Shown piece by piece: positions 36,401-46,116 of a DNA stretch of 64,000 nt (its first letter is position 1; every line of letters starts with the position of its first letter). The notes below the pieces were generated by a model. The model saw only the letters and a program-made list of their open reading frames with translations, did no database searches and was not told where the DNA came from. This DNA is from Eutypa lata (lineage: Eukaryota > Ascomycota > Sordariomycetes > Xylariales > Diatrypaceae), in contig JAKULF010000009.1 of assembly GCA_022661535.1 (NCBI GenBank), positions 806,001-870,000 of the forward strand, read 5' to 3'. Made by a program: the position numbers and the translations under genes.

Positions 36401-38710
36401 CAACTCTCTTGAGCTATGGATTTGCCACTAGGTATTACTCCTCTGCTGAGACGTTCTCCCCTCACCCCCCAACAGTGATAGTCCCTCTTCAGAAGCATGA
36501 GATAGTCGATTTGCTCGACACCCTCTATTCTGCCTTGCCATTCTCAACAGCACCATGCACAACCGTCTTCATCGAAAAGAAATTAGTCTCTTGAAGACGT
36601 GCAAGGCTGAACACCCCACAGCTATCGACGATACGCCGTTTGAGGGCGACATTCATGAGAGCCAGGCTCTCCCGCGTTCTCTACTCTAATAGTTAGCTTC
36701 CCTAATTAGTTGCACCACACCCTCACTGTAGTAGATATAACTAGAGTAGTTGAAACGATATTCGGTAGGATTGGTATGTCAAAGGTGAATCTGAATAAGC
36801 CATACCAATAAGTAGCGACGTTTGGTTATTCCACTATGAATAGGATTGGGTGTAGATTATTCGATTCGTGTTTTTTTATGAAATAACTTCATAATTGTCG
36901 CAGTATAAATAGCGTTATTGCCACTAGAGCAACAAGGGTTCCGTTTTTGCGATGCAACAGTTGTGAGCCCCGGTAGCCTTCCGTTCATTGTCCCAGCACC
37001 TATCTCTCGGATCATGGATTCCATCTTCCAAGCGGGTGCCTACAGCGACGCCGTAGCTCATCCGGGATACTCGAGATTGGACCTGAGCTAACCTAGGATT
37101 GTCTACGGAGTCCCACAAGTTGGTGCTGTTGCCAGTGAGAGAAGAAAAGAGCTTCTGACTAGCCGCGGCCCTTTGTGGCATCTTTCAAAGCTACATTGCT
37201 GATGGCAGCTTTTCAACGGCAAGCCTAGTATGAGCTGTAGTAGACCTGACCTTCAAGTTCATCTGGAATGTCGCTCGCACTTGCTGCTGAAGTCCGCAAG
37301 TGAGATCTTCGAATGGGATCTTGTCTTCATCGGACGAAGCTGGAACTGGGGAATTGTCCCGGTAACTCGGTTCGGGTCATGGGGATGATTGGCTGAGGCA
37401 GAATGGTGTAGGTTATCACCTTGTTACGTATTAGTAGTTGACAAGACCATGGGCTTCCAGAAGAAGCTCTAGTTTCGCCAAAGAGGACCTCAAACCCTGG
37501 GACCAAAGCCAAACGACGAAACCCACAGGTATCCAGCGAAAAGTCGCAAAATTTCCAAATGTTGAAGCTACCTCCGACCAGAAGTGCCAAAAGGCACTCT
37601 TAACTAAGCCCTGCTTAGTCGGTCCATTTCCCGCATGGACTAACGAACGGGTAATCACGACCACTAAATTATTGATTGAAGAAGCAAGGGAAAAAGGAAG
37701 CGTCGCTTTCGATATCAAGACAGATCGGGAAACGTCCGTCCAGTTTTGCAACGTCTGAGATTGTTCGCGGTGTTCTAACAGTGCTAGCAGCCTCAGTAGA
37801 AGAAAATGTTGATACTGGGAACCCTCGCAGGGGAAGAAAATCTGGAGGTTGAGATGGGAGGAAGATGGGTAGGGTAGTGTGATGAAGTGAGGGGAGAATT
37901 TGAGGATCAGGAGATCAGAAGTCGGATATTATAGTCGTTACTGCCTCCGTTGATGGCACAAGGCACCATGGAAGTAGCCTGCTCAGTAACCTTTCTCGTG
38001 ACTGCCGGACTTCTTGATAATCTATGAATATTTTGTCATTCTAATAGGCAGTTATCATCCGAGCATGAACTTAAAAATGGACGTTACACTGATTTAACCA
38101 AGTACCTGGGCACGTAGGTAGATGTATGTAATCGTGTGGTAGAGCACCAATATATCACAGTTTGTATGTGCATGGATGGACCTTGCCGTGATCCCGATCA
38201 ATATTGCTTCAGAATACGTTTGCTTACCCAGAGCTAGACTGACTGGCTCTACGTAACCCTTGAAAGCGGCAGTAGCAGTCTAGAGAGAAACGAAGTGATT
38301 AGGCTACGGGAACCTAAAAGTCCTACATTGATACACCATCACCAACATACTCAGTAGCACCTGATCCTCTTCAAATATTGAGAGCTTTAGATAGTATGAG
38401 GTCCATCTAATAAGAGAGGAGGGATACTTCCAAAGCAGATTATTGCGAATTTTCCGGTTGACCTCCTTCATATTAAAGTATATAGGCACAATTAATGCTC
38501 TAATACTATATACCTAACAAAGCATAGCATCCTATCACCACACCGATACTAGTAGCAAAAAAAGAGCACTTTTGTACATCCAGATTAAACCGTGCCTCAG
38601 TGATCATGGTCACTATGCCAGTACCACCAACACACAAATTAAGTGCATGTATATAGCAGTGTGAACACCACCTCAGCTCAGCTCACATCCCAACCAATCA
38701 ACAAACCGAC
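33420..38710. other. Gene-poor 5.3-kb interval, no gene supported
   Basis: Normal composition. Many short open frames on both strands but no recognisable domain, no convincing chain of exons, and no tRNA. Overlapping open frames on both strands at 37327-37758 were considered and left out. TAGGTA/TACCTA-type words recur (near 33980, 35131, 35180, 38101). Confidence 0.4.
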
Positions 38711-40594
38711 CTAACCACCCGGCTGACCAGGCCACTTGCCCCCGGCATTATAGAAAGCTGGATTAAAGTACATGCCAGCGACGGCGGCCGCCGCAGCCGC
38801 GGCCTGTTGTTGTTGCTGCTGTTGCTGCCCCTGCTGTTGGTTCGCGAACTGCGGCGGTGGGGGCGGGGGCACCATGTTCGGGTTCGGCGGCCACGGCGGC
38901 AGCGGGAACTGTGCGGTGGGGGACATGATGGGGTAGTTGAATTCGGGCTGCTGCATCGGTGTGAATGCTGATTGCTGTTGCAGCGGCGGTGGTGCTGGTG
39001 GTGTGAATGTCTGATGTTGTGGTTGGTGTTGGTGTTGGGGTCGAGGTGGTAGTGAGTAGCCACCTCCGCCTCCACCTCCACCTCGCGGTCCACCACGATT
39101 TCCACGTCCCCGGTTTCCTCCTCTGCCACCTCGGCCTCTTCCCCGGTTGGTCGAATACCCATTCGTATTATACCCCGTCTCGACCGACTGTGACGCAGGT
39201 GGGCCCTGGCCGAAGCCCGGCGGTCGCGCGAGAGGCTTGTAGGGGCCATCATCATCGTCGTCATCGTCGTCGTACTTGAGGCCAACAGGATGTTGCTGCT
39301 GCTGCTGCTGGGAATTAGGTTCCTGCTTGACCCCTCCATCTCCCCCTCCTCGCCCTCCTCTACCCCCGGCACCACCATCCTTGCCACCACGTCCTCCCTT
39401 CCGCTTCGCCTTCAGCCGCCTCTTATGCTCCGCCTCCTTCTCATCATCGGAGAACTCGACTTCGTCGTCGCCGGCCTCCTCGTCGTGCCAGTTGCTCGCG
39501 TCGGTGCCCTTGACGGCCTGCAGGGCCTGCGTGAAGACGTAGGTGGCGTGGTTGGGGGCGTAGAAGATCCTGGTGCCGAGCTCGAGCCCGAAGTCCTCGG
39601 CCATCTGCTCGCGGCTCGTGAACCGCGCCGTGTAGCGCGGCTGGCGCACGCTGCCGATCAGGTCCGCGATGGCCGCGATCACAGTCCGGCCCTCCGTGCA
39701 GAGCACCGACCCGCTGTCGAGGACACGGTACTCGCCTGTCGTGTTCGCCTTGACCACGATGGTCGTCTCCACGATGTGCTCCACGGTCCCGAGCTCGACG
39801 AGCTCCGTCCCGTCTTCGATCTTGACGTCCGGCACCGGGATGACTTCCTCCGGCAGCTCGTTCTTCGTCCGCACCTGGGCGCCGCCCGCGCCGCTCTTGG
39901 CCCTGCCTTCGCCGTCGTCGTCGGAGCCGCCTTCCATTTCCATCAGTAGTCGCGCCGTCTCCTCCGGTCCGAGCACGGGGTAGTCTTTGTCGTCGTCGGA
40001 ATCATCGTCCGAGTCCGAGCTGCTGGAGTCTTCTGATGACGATTCGAGCGGTGAGGAATCCTCTTCCCATTCGGGGTTCCCTTGCTCGCCATTTTCGGCC
40101 GCGGGTTCCGCAACATCTCCGGCTTGGGCTGCAACCTCTGGCTGCGCTGTTTGGTTGGCTAATTGCTCTGGGGTAGGATCTAGTCCTCCTAGCAAAGCCT
40201 CTAATCCCGAGATGAGAGAGGGGGGGCTCGGTGGGGCATCGCTGGGTCTAGCTTCTGACTGCTCAGAGACATGTGGCTGGCTGGTGACTGTTGTGTTTGA
40301 GACACCCTCCATTTCCTTATCGTTCGGCCCATTAGATGTAGCGCTGGGAGTGATATCTGGTTTATCTATTACCATACTTTGCGTACTATCTTCGACTCCA
40401 TTCTCAGTACTTGTAGGAGCGGGAGCAGCTGTAGTCGAATCTGGATTTTGAATGACTTCAGGCTCGTCAACTACCATACTATCTGTAGATTTTGCATCAA
40501 CCTTGTCATCCTGCCGGCTCTCGGGTACAGTAGGCGTAGAGGCAGCTTGTGGTTGCGACAGCGTCGTCAAACCAGGAATTTGAAAACCTGACAT
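38711..40594 (-). CDS. NAF1: H/ACA snoRNP assembly factor NAF1
   Basis: NAF1 binds the dyskerin/Cbf5 core during early H/ACA snoRNP assembly and is later replaced by Gar1; it acts in the nucleus and supports rRNA pseudouridylation and telomerase RNA in many organisms. Single exon, 627 aa, ATG at 40594. A low-complexity N-terminus contains a repeated DSMVVDEPE / QSMVIDKPD motif (about 38-47 and 72-81). An acidic stretch (about 176-203) is followed by the Gar1-like core at about 243-385 (ELPEEVIPVPDVKIEDG, VELGTVEHIVETTIVVKA, VLDSGSVLCTEGRTVIA, GTRIFYAP), then acidic EEAGDDEVEFSDDEKEAE, a basic RGG region and a Gln/Pro-rich tail with poly-Q and poly-A. The core and order fit NAF1 rather than GAR1, which is much shorter. 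Confidence 0.92.
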   Translation of the reverse strand: MSGFQIPGLTTLSQPQAASTPTVPESRQDDKVDAKSTDSMVVDEPEVIQNPDSTTAAPAPTSTENGVEDSTQSMVIDKPDITPSATSNGPNDKEMEGVSNTTVTSQPHVSEQSEARPSDAPPSPPSLISGLEALLGGLDPTPEQLANQTAQPEVAAQAGDVAEPAAENGEQGNPEWEEDSSPLESSSEDSSSSDSDDDSDDDKDYPVLGPEETARLLMEMEGGSDDDGEGRAKSGAGGAQVRTKNELPEEVIPVPDVKIEDGTELVELGTVEHIVETTIVVKANTTGEYRVLDSGSVLCTEGRTVIAAIADLIGSVRQPRYTARFTSREQMAEDFGLELGTRIFYAPNHATYVFTQALQAVKGTDASNWHDEEAGDDEVEFSDDEKEAEHKRRLKAKRKGGRGGKDGGAGGRGGRGGGDGGVKQEPNSQQQQQQHPVGLKYDDDDDDDDGPYKPLARPPGFGQGPPASQSVETGYNTNGYSTNRGRGRGGRGGNRGRGNRGGPRGGGGGGGGYSLPPRPQHQHQPQHQTFTPPAPPPLQQQSAFTPMQQPEFNYPIMSPTAQFPLPPWPPNPNMVPPPPPPQFANQQQGQQQQQQQQAAAAAAAVAGMYFNPAFYNAGGKWPGQPGG

Positions 40595-41253
40595 GATGTC
40601 ACAGAGAGAAATGAAATCAACCTATCATATATGATATATGATATACTAATCAATTCCTAATAGATGTATGACTTTGGTAATGATCTGTAATGAATGGATG
40701 AATGAGTTTAGGATTATGTGTTACTCTAATCTGAAGGTATGAATGGCAGAAGAAGCTTGGGATCTGATCTTTCTATGCTACGCCTTCGAGAAAATAAAGT
40801 GGAAACATGAAATCTCGAACTCTGATTGATGCATTAGCTCCCGCAATGAGGTCTTAGCGGGTGGATACGTACCTTATCGAACCCCTTATCGAAGCTATTC
40901 CCCTTATCGAGTTTGGTAGCTCCTTATCGCCGATACTTAACCTAGCGCTAACCTATCTAAGTAAGTACGCTAGGTAGTTAACTAACGTTAAATTCTTATC
41001 CTACACATGTGGTTGATGCTTACGACGTCAGCGCTGTAACTCAATTGATGAATCTGCTGGGTACAGCATCGTATTCAACAAAGAAAAAAAGAAAAAAAAG
41101 CTGAAGGTCACACAACAGCTTTCTGTCCTTCTCATCCCTCCTCCTTATGTCAACACCCGGTATTCTGTTGTTCCAAGGGGCACACAGCCGATGATATACC
41201 ATACCATACCATACCATATGGTTCGCAATTAGTCAAATCTAATCACCCTCACA
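40595..41253. promoter_or_regulatory. Divergent NAF1/ALG9 promoter region
   Basis: About 660 bases between two divergent housekeeping genes. Holds an array of four CCTTATCG words (separate entry), a near-palindromic ATATGATATATGATA run at about 40628, and four ATACC units at 41196-41215. Confidence 0.6.
40872..40930. promoter_or_regulatory. Four-copy CCTTATCG (CGATAAGG) motif array
   Basis: CCTTATCGA starts at 40872, 40884 and 40902, and CCTTATCGC at 40922. The reverse complement CGATAAGG contains a GATA-factor-type core (GATAAG). Four copies in 59 bases between two housekeeping genes suggests a real binding array; the bound factor is inferred only. Confidence 0.55.
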
Positions 41254-43353
41254 ATGCCGTCCCAACCTGGTGAATCTGGGGAACATTTTGTTCACCCAAC
41301 GGCAAGACATGCGAAAAAGAAGCAAGACCCCCCCTATTCCCCCCCTTTAACCTCCAAAGAAAGCCCCAAAGACTTATAGGCCTCTCCGCTAACAAGAAAG
41401 GACTTCAATAATAGGGCCCCAAGTGCATTTGCGATCGAACCCATCAAGGCATTCTACATCTTCTTAATTGCCAATCTGATCGCTGCCCTGCTCGCCCCGA
41501 TTCAAGACTGCGATGAGACCTACAACTACTGGGAGCCCACACATTACCTCTCCCATGGCTACGGTCGGCAGACCTGGGAATACTCGCCGGAATATGCGAT
41601 CCGAAGCTGGTTCTACATCGGCCTACATGCGATCGTTGGGAACTTCAGAAGATTACTTCCCCAATCCACCAAGGTAGGTTCCCTGCCTGCCTACCTACCT
41701 ACATATCTAAACCTGATTGGCCCCTGTTTTTCATCGAGCTGTTTCTACCCGTCTGTGGTTTCTAGCAGCTAATCCAATGTGTATATATGTATATAGCTTG
41801 GCGAGTTCTACTTCGTTCGATACATCTTGGCATTCGTATGTGCTCTATGCCAGGTCCTCTTCTTTCGAGTCATCAGCTTTACTCTGAACCCTAGAATTGG
41901 TATCTTCTTCCTGCTTGCGACAGTTCTGTCGCCAGGGAACTTCCATGCGAGCACGGCATATCTTCCATCCAGCTTCGCCATGTATACGTCACTTCTTGGT
42001 GCTGCTGCATTCATGAACTGGAGGGGTGGACTCAGGACCGCACAAGGCATTTGGTGGTTTGCGCTGGGCGGTATCCTGGGATGGCCGTTTGCTGCAGCCC
42101 TTGCAGCCCCTTTTTTAATCGAAGAAGGATTGTTTGCCGTGATGAGCGACCAAGCCACTTTCTTTGAGGCCGTACTACGAATTGGACGTGGGGTTCTGTC
42201 CGCACTCTTGTTTCAGGTAAGTTGTAAACGATTACCCCTATGAGATGTCGCTCACACAATATAGGTTGTCGATGCTGCCGTCAACTCGTTCTTTTACAAG
42301 AAATTCGCCGCAGTTTCCTGGAACATTGTTAAGTACAACATCTTTTCGTCAACTGGCGGTCCTAATCTATACGGTACGGAGCCTTGGACGTTCTATTTCC
42401 GCAACCTCCTAATCAACTTCAATGTCTGGTTTGTCCTGGCCTTACTATCACTGCCTCTATTTCTCATCCAGAAGGTATTCTCGACAAAACACCACGGCTT
42501 CCAATCCGGGTTGCGCACTATCGTGTTCCTATCCCCCTTTTACATGTGGTTGGGTATATTCACCCTCCAGCCACACAAAGAGGAGCGGTTCATGTACCCC
42601 GCCTACCCCTTCATCGCATTGAATGCTGCTCTGGCGCTACATATCGTGTTGAACGCCTTCGGCAACCCAGACCCGAAGACCCTCATCGGGAAGATCCCAG
42701 CCAAGCTCAAACTAGCCGTCGTCATGGCCTTCATGCTCCTCTCCTTCGACCTAGGCGTAGCCCGCATAGTCGGCCTCTACACGGCCTACTCCGCCCCCCT
42801 GAAGCTCTACGAGCCCCTCGGCGCCGGCGTGTTCGGGCAGGAGGAGGGCCTAGGCACCCGCGGCGACAACGTCTGCTTCGGCAAGGAGTGGTACCGGTTT
42901 CCGAGCTCGTACTTCCTCCCGCGCGACATGCGCGCGAAGTTCGTCCGCTCCGAGTTCCGCGGCCTCCTCCCCGGCGAGTTCTCCGAGGCCCGCGTCGGCT
43001 CCGGCTTCGGCCTCTGGCCCGGCACGTGGCTGCTACCGAGCGGCATGAACGACCGGAACGAGGAGGATCTCGGCAAGTACGTCGACCTCCGCCAGTGCGC
43101 CTTCCTCGTCGATACCCAGTATACCGGACGTGCGGAGGAGGCGCTGCCCCCGAACGAGCCCGATTACGTCGCCGATGTGGACAATTGGGACGTCGTCAAG
43201 TGCGAGCACTTCCTGGATGCGGCAAACACTCACCTCTTGGCGAGGGTGCTGTGGGTTCCGGACTTGGAGGCCGTTCCGGAGAGGTTTCGGAGAAAGTGGG
43301 GACGTCATTGCTTGTTGCAGAGGAAGAAGAAGCAGGTATTGCAAGATGTGTGA
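41254..43353 (+). CDS. ALG9: ALG9, dolichol-linked alpha-1,2-mannosyltransferase (GT22)
   Basis: ALG9 adds alpha-1,2-mannose to the lipid-linked oligosaccharide in the ER lumen during N-glycan assembly. Exons 41254-41289, 41380-41673, 41797-42216 and 42265-43353 close to 612 aa. Family marks: QDCDETYNYWEPTHYLSHGY followed by GRQTWEYSPEYAIRSW in the first luminal loop, many hydrophobic helices, and TLQPHKEERFMYP (the conserved HKEERF of GT22). The C-terminal luminal part has Cys residues near VDLRQCAFLVD and VVKCEHFL. The first intron is uncertain: ATG 41254 leads into an in-frame TAG at 41377, and removal of 41290-41379 (90 bases, ends TTATAG) restores the frame, but its donor would be GTTCAC rather than the usual GTRNGT. 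The later introns have standard signals. Divergent from NAF1. Confidence 0.92.
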
Positions 43354-44247
43354 GAGGAGGGGATTCGATGGGGTTTGCTTTGGCGGTTGCCTGGAATACA
43401 TACTCCCTCAATAGGGTAGGGTATTCATCTTGTCCCATCCATATGATACGATACTGTTGAGCTTTAGTTCAAATAGTTGAAAACGTAAAACAATGATAAA
43501 AATTCTTATGTTTAAATATTATTTCACCTTTGGATCTATGATCTTTCATTGACGTTGAGGTGATTTCCATCCTAAAGCGGTGGTTCTGGCACTGGTTCCG
43601 GGAGCGCTGTTATGGGCTGGGCAGATGCAAGGTAAGGTTCTTCAGGTGATACGATCTGGGGAATTTAGGGTAAATAAGGGGGGTTCCGCTATAAAGCGTT
43701 ATAAACCATGCCCGTGGACTAGACTTGCCGACGTGGAATGGAGATATCTAGACACAAAAACATGGAGGCGGTTCACACCCTATTATCACTAGAAGCGACA
43801 TCGGACGAGCATCCGAGGTGATATCAGCTATGGAAAAACTTATGCCCAACATTAACTTAACATCGCTTGATGGCCCATCCCCTCAGAAAGATATCATATA
43901 ACAGGTCCTAAGAAAATCCTCATCACTAACCAAGTTAGACAGGAACAACCTTAATGGAACTATTTCTTGCTCCTTCTCATTTTCCTTACTCCCCACTTCT
44001 CTCTCTCTCTCTCTCTCTTTCATATAAAGAGAAAAAGAACATTATATATGGCATTGAGGACACAATAATTATTATAATAAGTTGTCATTTTAAATAATAA
44101 TAATGTTTATATTATTAGCTTTACTTTGAACACTCGCTAATCCACTTTCATCCACCTGTAGGCCAAGCCTTAAGATATCCTCTGGATCCGCTACAACGCA
44201 GTGGCCAACCCGTCGATATACGACCGGATCCGTACAGATCACCGGCT
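43354..44247. other. Intergenic between convergent genes
   Basis: Non-coding, with a (CT)n run and AT-rich patches around 44040-44120. The open frame at 43580-43792 shows no domain and is not called. Confidence 0.5.
43997..44018 (+). repeat. (CT)n microsatellite
   Basis: About ten perfect CT units. Confidence 0.85.
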
Positions 44248-45903
44248 CTAGAAGGAGGCAGGACACTTCAGTTGCAAGCGCGCTATACTATCATGCTGCC
44301 CTAAAGAAGCGGGGAAAGGCTCATGGTAAGATGTCTGCAGGGGCATAAAAGCAAACGATCCTGGCACGCCCAATGTGATGCCCAAAATATCAGGATGCAA
44401 GGTGCAGTGCATCAGCTGTGGATGCTTCGTTGACAAGGTCAAGCTTCCCACGAGATGCAAGCACACGTGGTCTGTACCGTATCCCGGGTGGTCTACTGCT
44501 GCAATACCCTGCGGCTTCTCCAAGGCCACGGCAGAGATCGAGACCAAGAAAGCGGATTGCGCCACCGCAAAGCGGGGACGGACGGGCCCATCCAGAGACG
44601 CCCAGGACCACGACGGCGCGCGGTACTCGGCGGCGGACGCCCTGGCACGCGGCTGGTCCACCCACCAGTCCAGCAGTGGCAAGAGATTCGCCCGCCACAG
44701 GCCGGCCAGATACTGGTCTCCGGTCGCTTCTCGGAAGAGTTCGGCAATGCCGGCGAACGCTGGCAGTCTATCTCCCGGGAACGTCAAGGCGCACTTCGAG
44801 TACGCGCGGACGAGGTGATTCCACAGGCGTAGCGCGGGTGTGGACATGGCCTGATCCTTCCATGGCAGGCCGCAGCTGCTCTGCGGTAGCAACGATTTCG
44901 AGTGTCTAAACGCATCGCGCATCTCCCAAAGCGGCTCCATGCTCTTCGCCGACTGGAACTGCGACGGCATGCCCTGGGGAAACCCTTCGCACTTGAGCGC
45001 CGCGAGGCACTCCCAGAACATCTGCGACTGTCCGAAGTAGATCACGCGGGTCGACAGGAAGCGTTCCTGGAAGACCCATCCGCGCCTGTGCAGCGGCCCG
45101 CTCAGGATCTGCCGGTCCCGGTAGCTCGTGTCGACTACATGGTGCGTCTCGTTCCGGATGGCCCCGGCTGGTGCTTGGATCAAGCCCGGTGCCACGGTTG
45201 TCGTGTCTCTCGCCCGGAAGAGGCCACCGTGTGGATCCTCGGACGCGGACGCGGCCAAGCTACATGTCGCGTTCCTGTAGATCGATCCCATCTTGGGGAT
45301 CTCGCGTGCCTTGTCTTCGCTCGCGTCCTGCACGATGCAGAGCGCATCGATCCACAGATACCTGATACATAAGCGGTGGGCCACGACGATGGCGTCTTGA
45401 AATGTCTTAGGTAGGTCGGAGATCCGCTGTTGCCCTTGGCGGAAATCGTCAAGAGTCGAGCGGAGAAGCTTGACGCCTGCGTCGAGCCCCCATCGATAGC
45501 TCAGCGTGGCGTAGGGCGCAAGTGCAATGCGGTCTTGTGAAACGACGACGAGTCTCCAGCACGTCTCCCCTTGGCTGCCAATGTCTAGCAGCCGACTCGG
45601 CAGCCAGCTCGGACAGGGTTGCGCCTGGCGGCTACAGATGGAATGGCCACTGCAACAGGACTGGTACCAGTGGAAGGCCAGGTCCAGGGTGGCGGATGAG
45701 GACATGTCCGCGCCAAGCTGAAGACGGGGAAAGAAGCGATCACCTTCAGGGTCTATAATATCGTAAAATGTTAGCAGCTTACCCAATGGTAACTCGTTCT
45801 ATGCCGAGTTTGCATCTCTAGTAGCAGCACACATACCCCCAGACGGGAGCAGTTGAAATTTTGTTTCGACGCGGGGCGCGTTTCCCAGAAAGATCACCAC
45901 GAG
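44248..45903 (-). CDS. HET-domain protein (heterokaryon incompatibility type)
   Basis: HET domains are found in fungal proteins that trigger cell death on fusion of unlike strains. The main exon (45752-44248) carries the full set of landmarks: YATLSYRWG, RISDLPKTFQDAI, YLWIDALCIVQD, MGSIYRNATCS, RRGWVFQERFLSTRVIYF, YSKCALTFPGDRLPAFAGIAE and YRAPSWSWASLDG. An 84-base intron (45836-45753, GTATGT ... GCTAAC ... TATAG) joins it to an upstream segment reading FQLLPSG then DPEGDRFF across the junction. The start is not resolved: upstream, the frame meets a TAG at 45906-45904, with an ATG at 45942 before it. Either another 5' exon exists or the 5' end is damaged. The 3' part seems complete. Confidence 0.82.
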
Positions 45904-46108
45904 CTAGAGGCCCTGTCGACCCTTGCTACGCATTCGAAACATCGTCGAGGCGGCCCCGGTGCGGGCCCCCATTAATTAGTTTTATGCTTAGTGATTCACA
46001 TTGTCGTAAACAACACGGCACACATAGCAGTTTGCCCTTACAGCGCTTAGCAACGAATCAAGAGTCGGGTGGTGGCTTTCATAGATATAAACGTGTTGTG
46101 GTTTTGTA

Positions 46109-46116
46109 AGTGAGCA
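46109..46116 (+). repeat. Left target-site duplication (AGTGAGCA)
   Basis: Eight bases directly outside the left end of the AT-rich element; matches 7 of 8 with the sequence outside the right end. Confidence 0.6.

Noticed and set aside
37327..37758. Overlapping open frames of about 90-106 codons on both strands
   Set aside because: No domain, no splice partners and mutual overlap; likely chance frames or a very old remnant.
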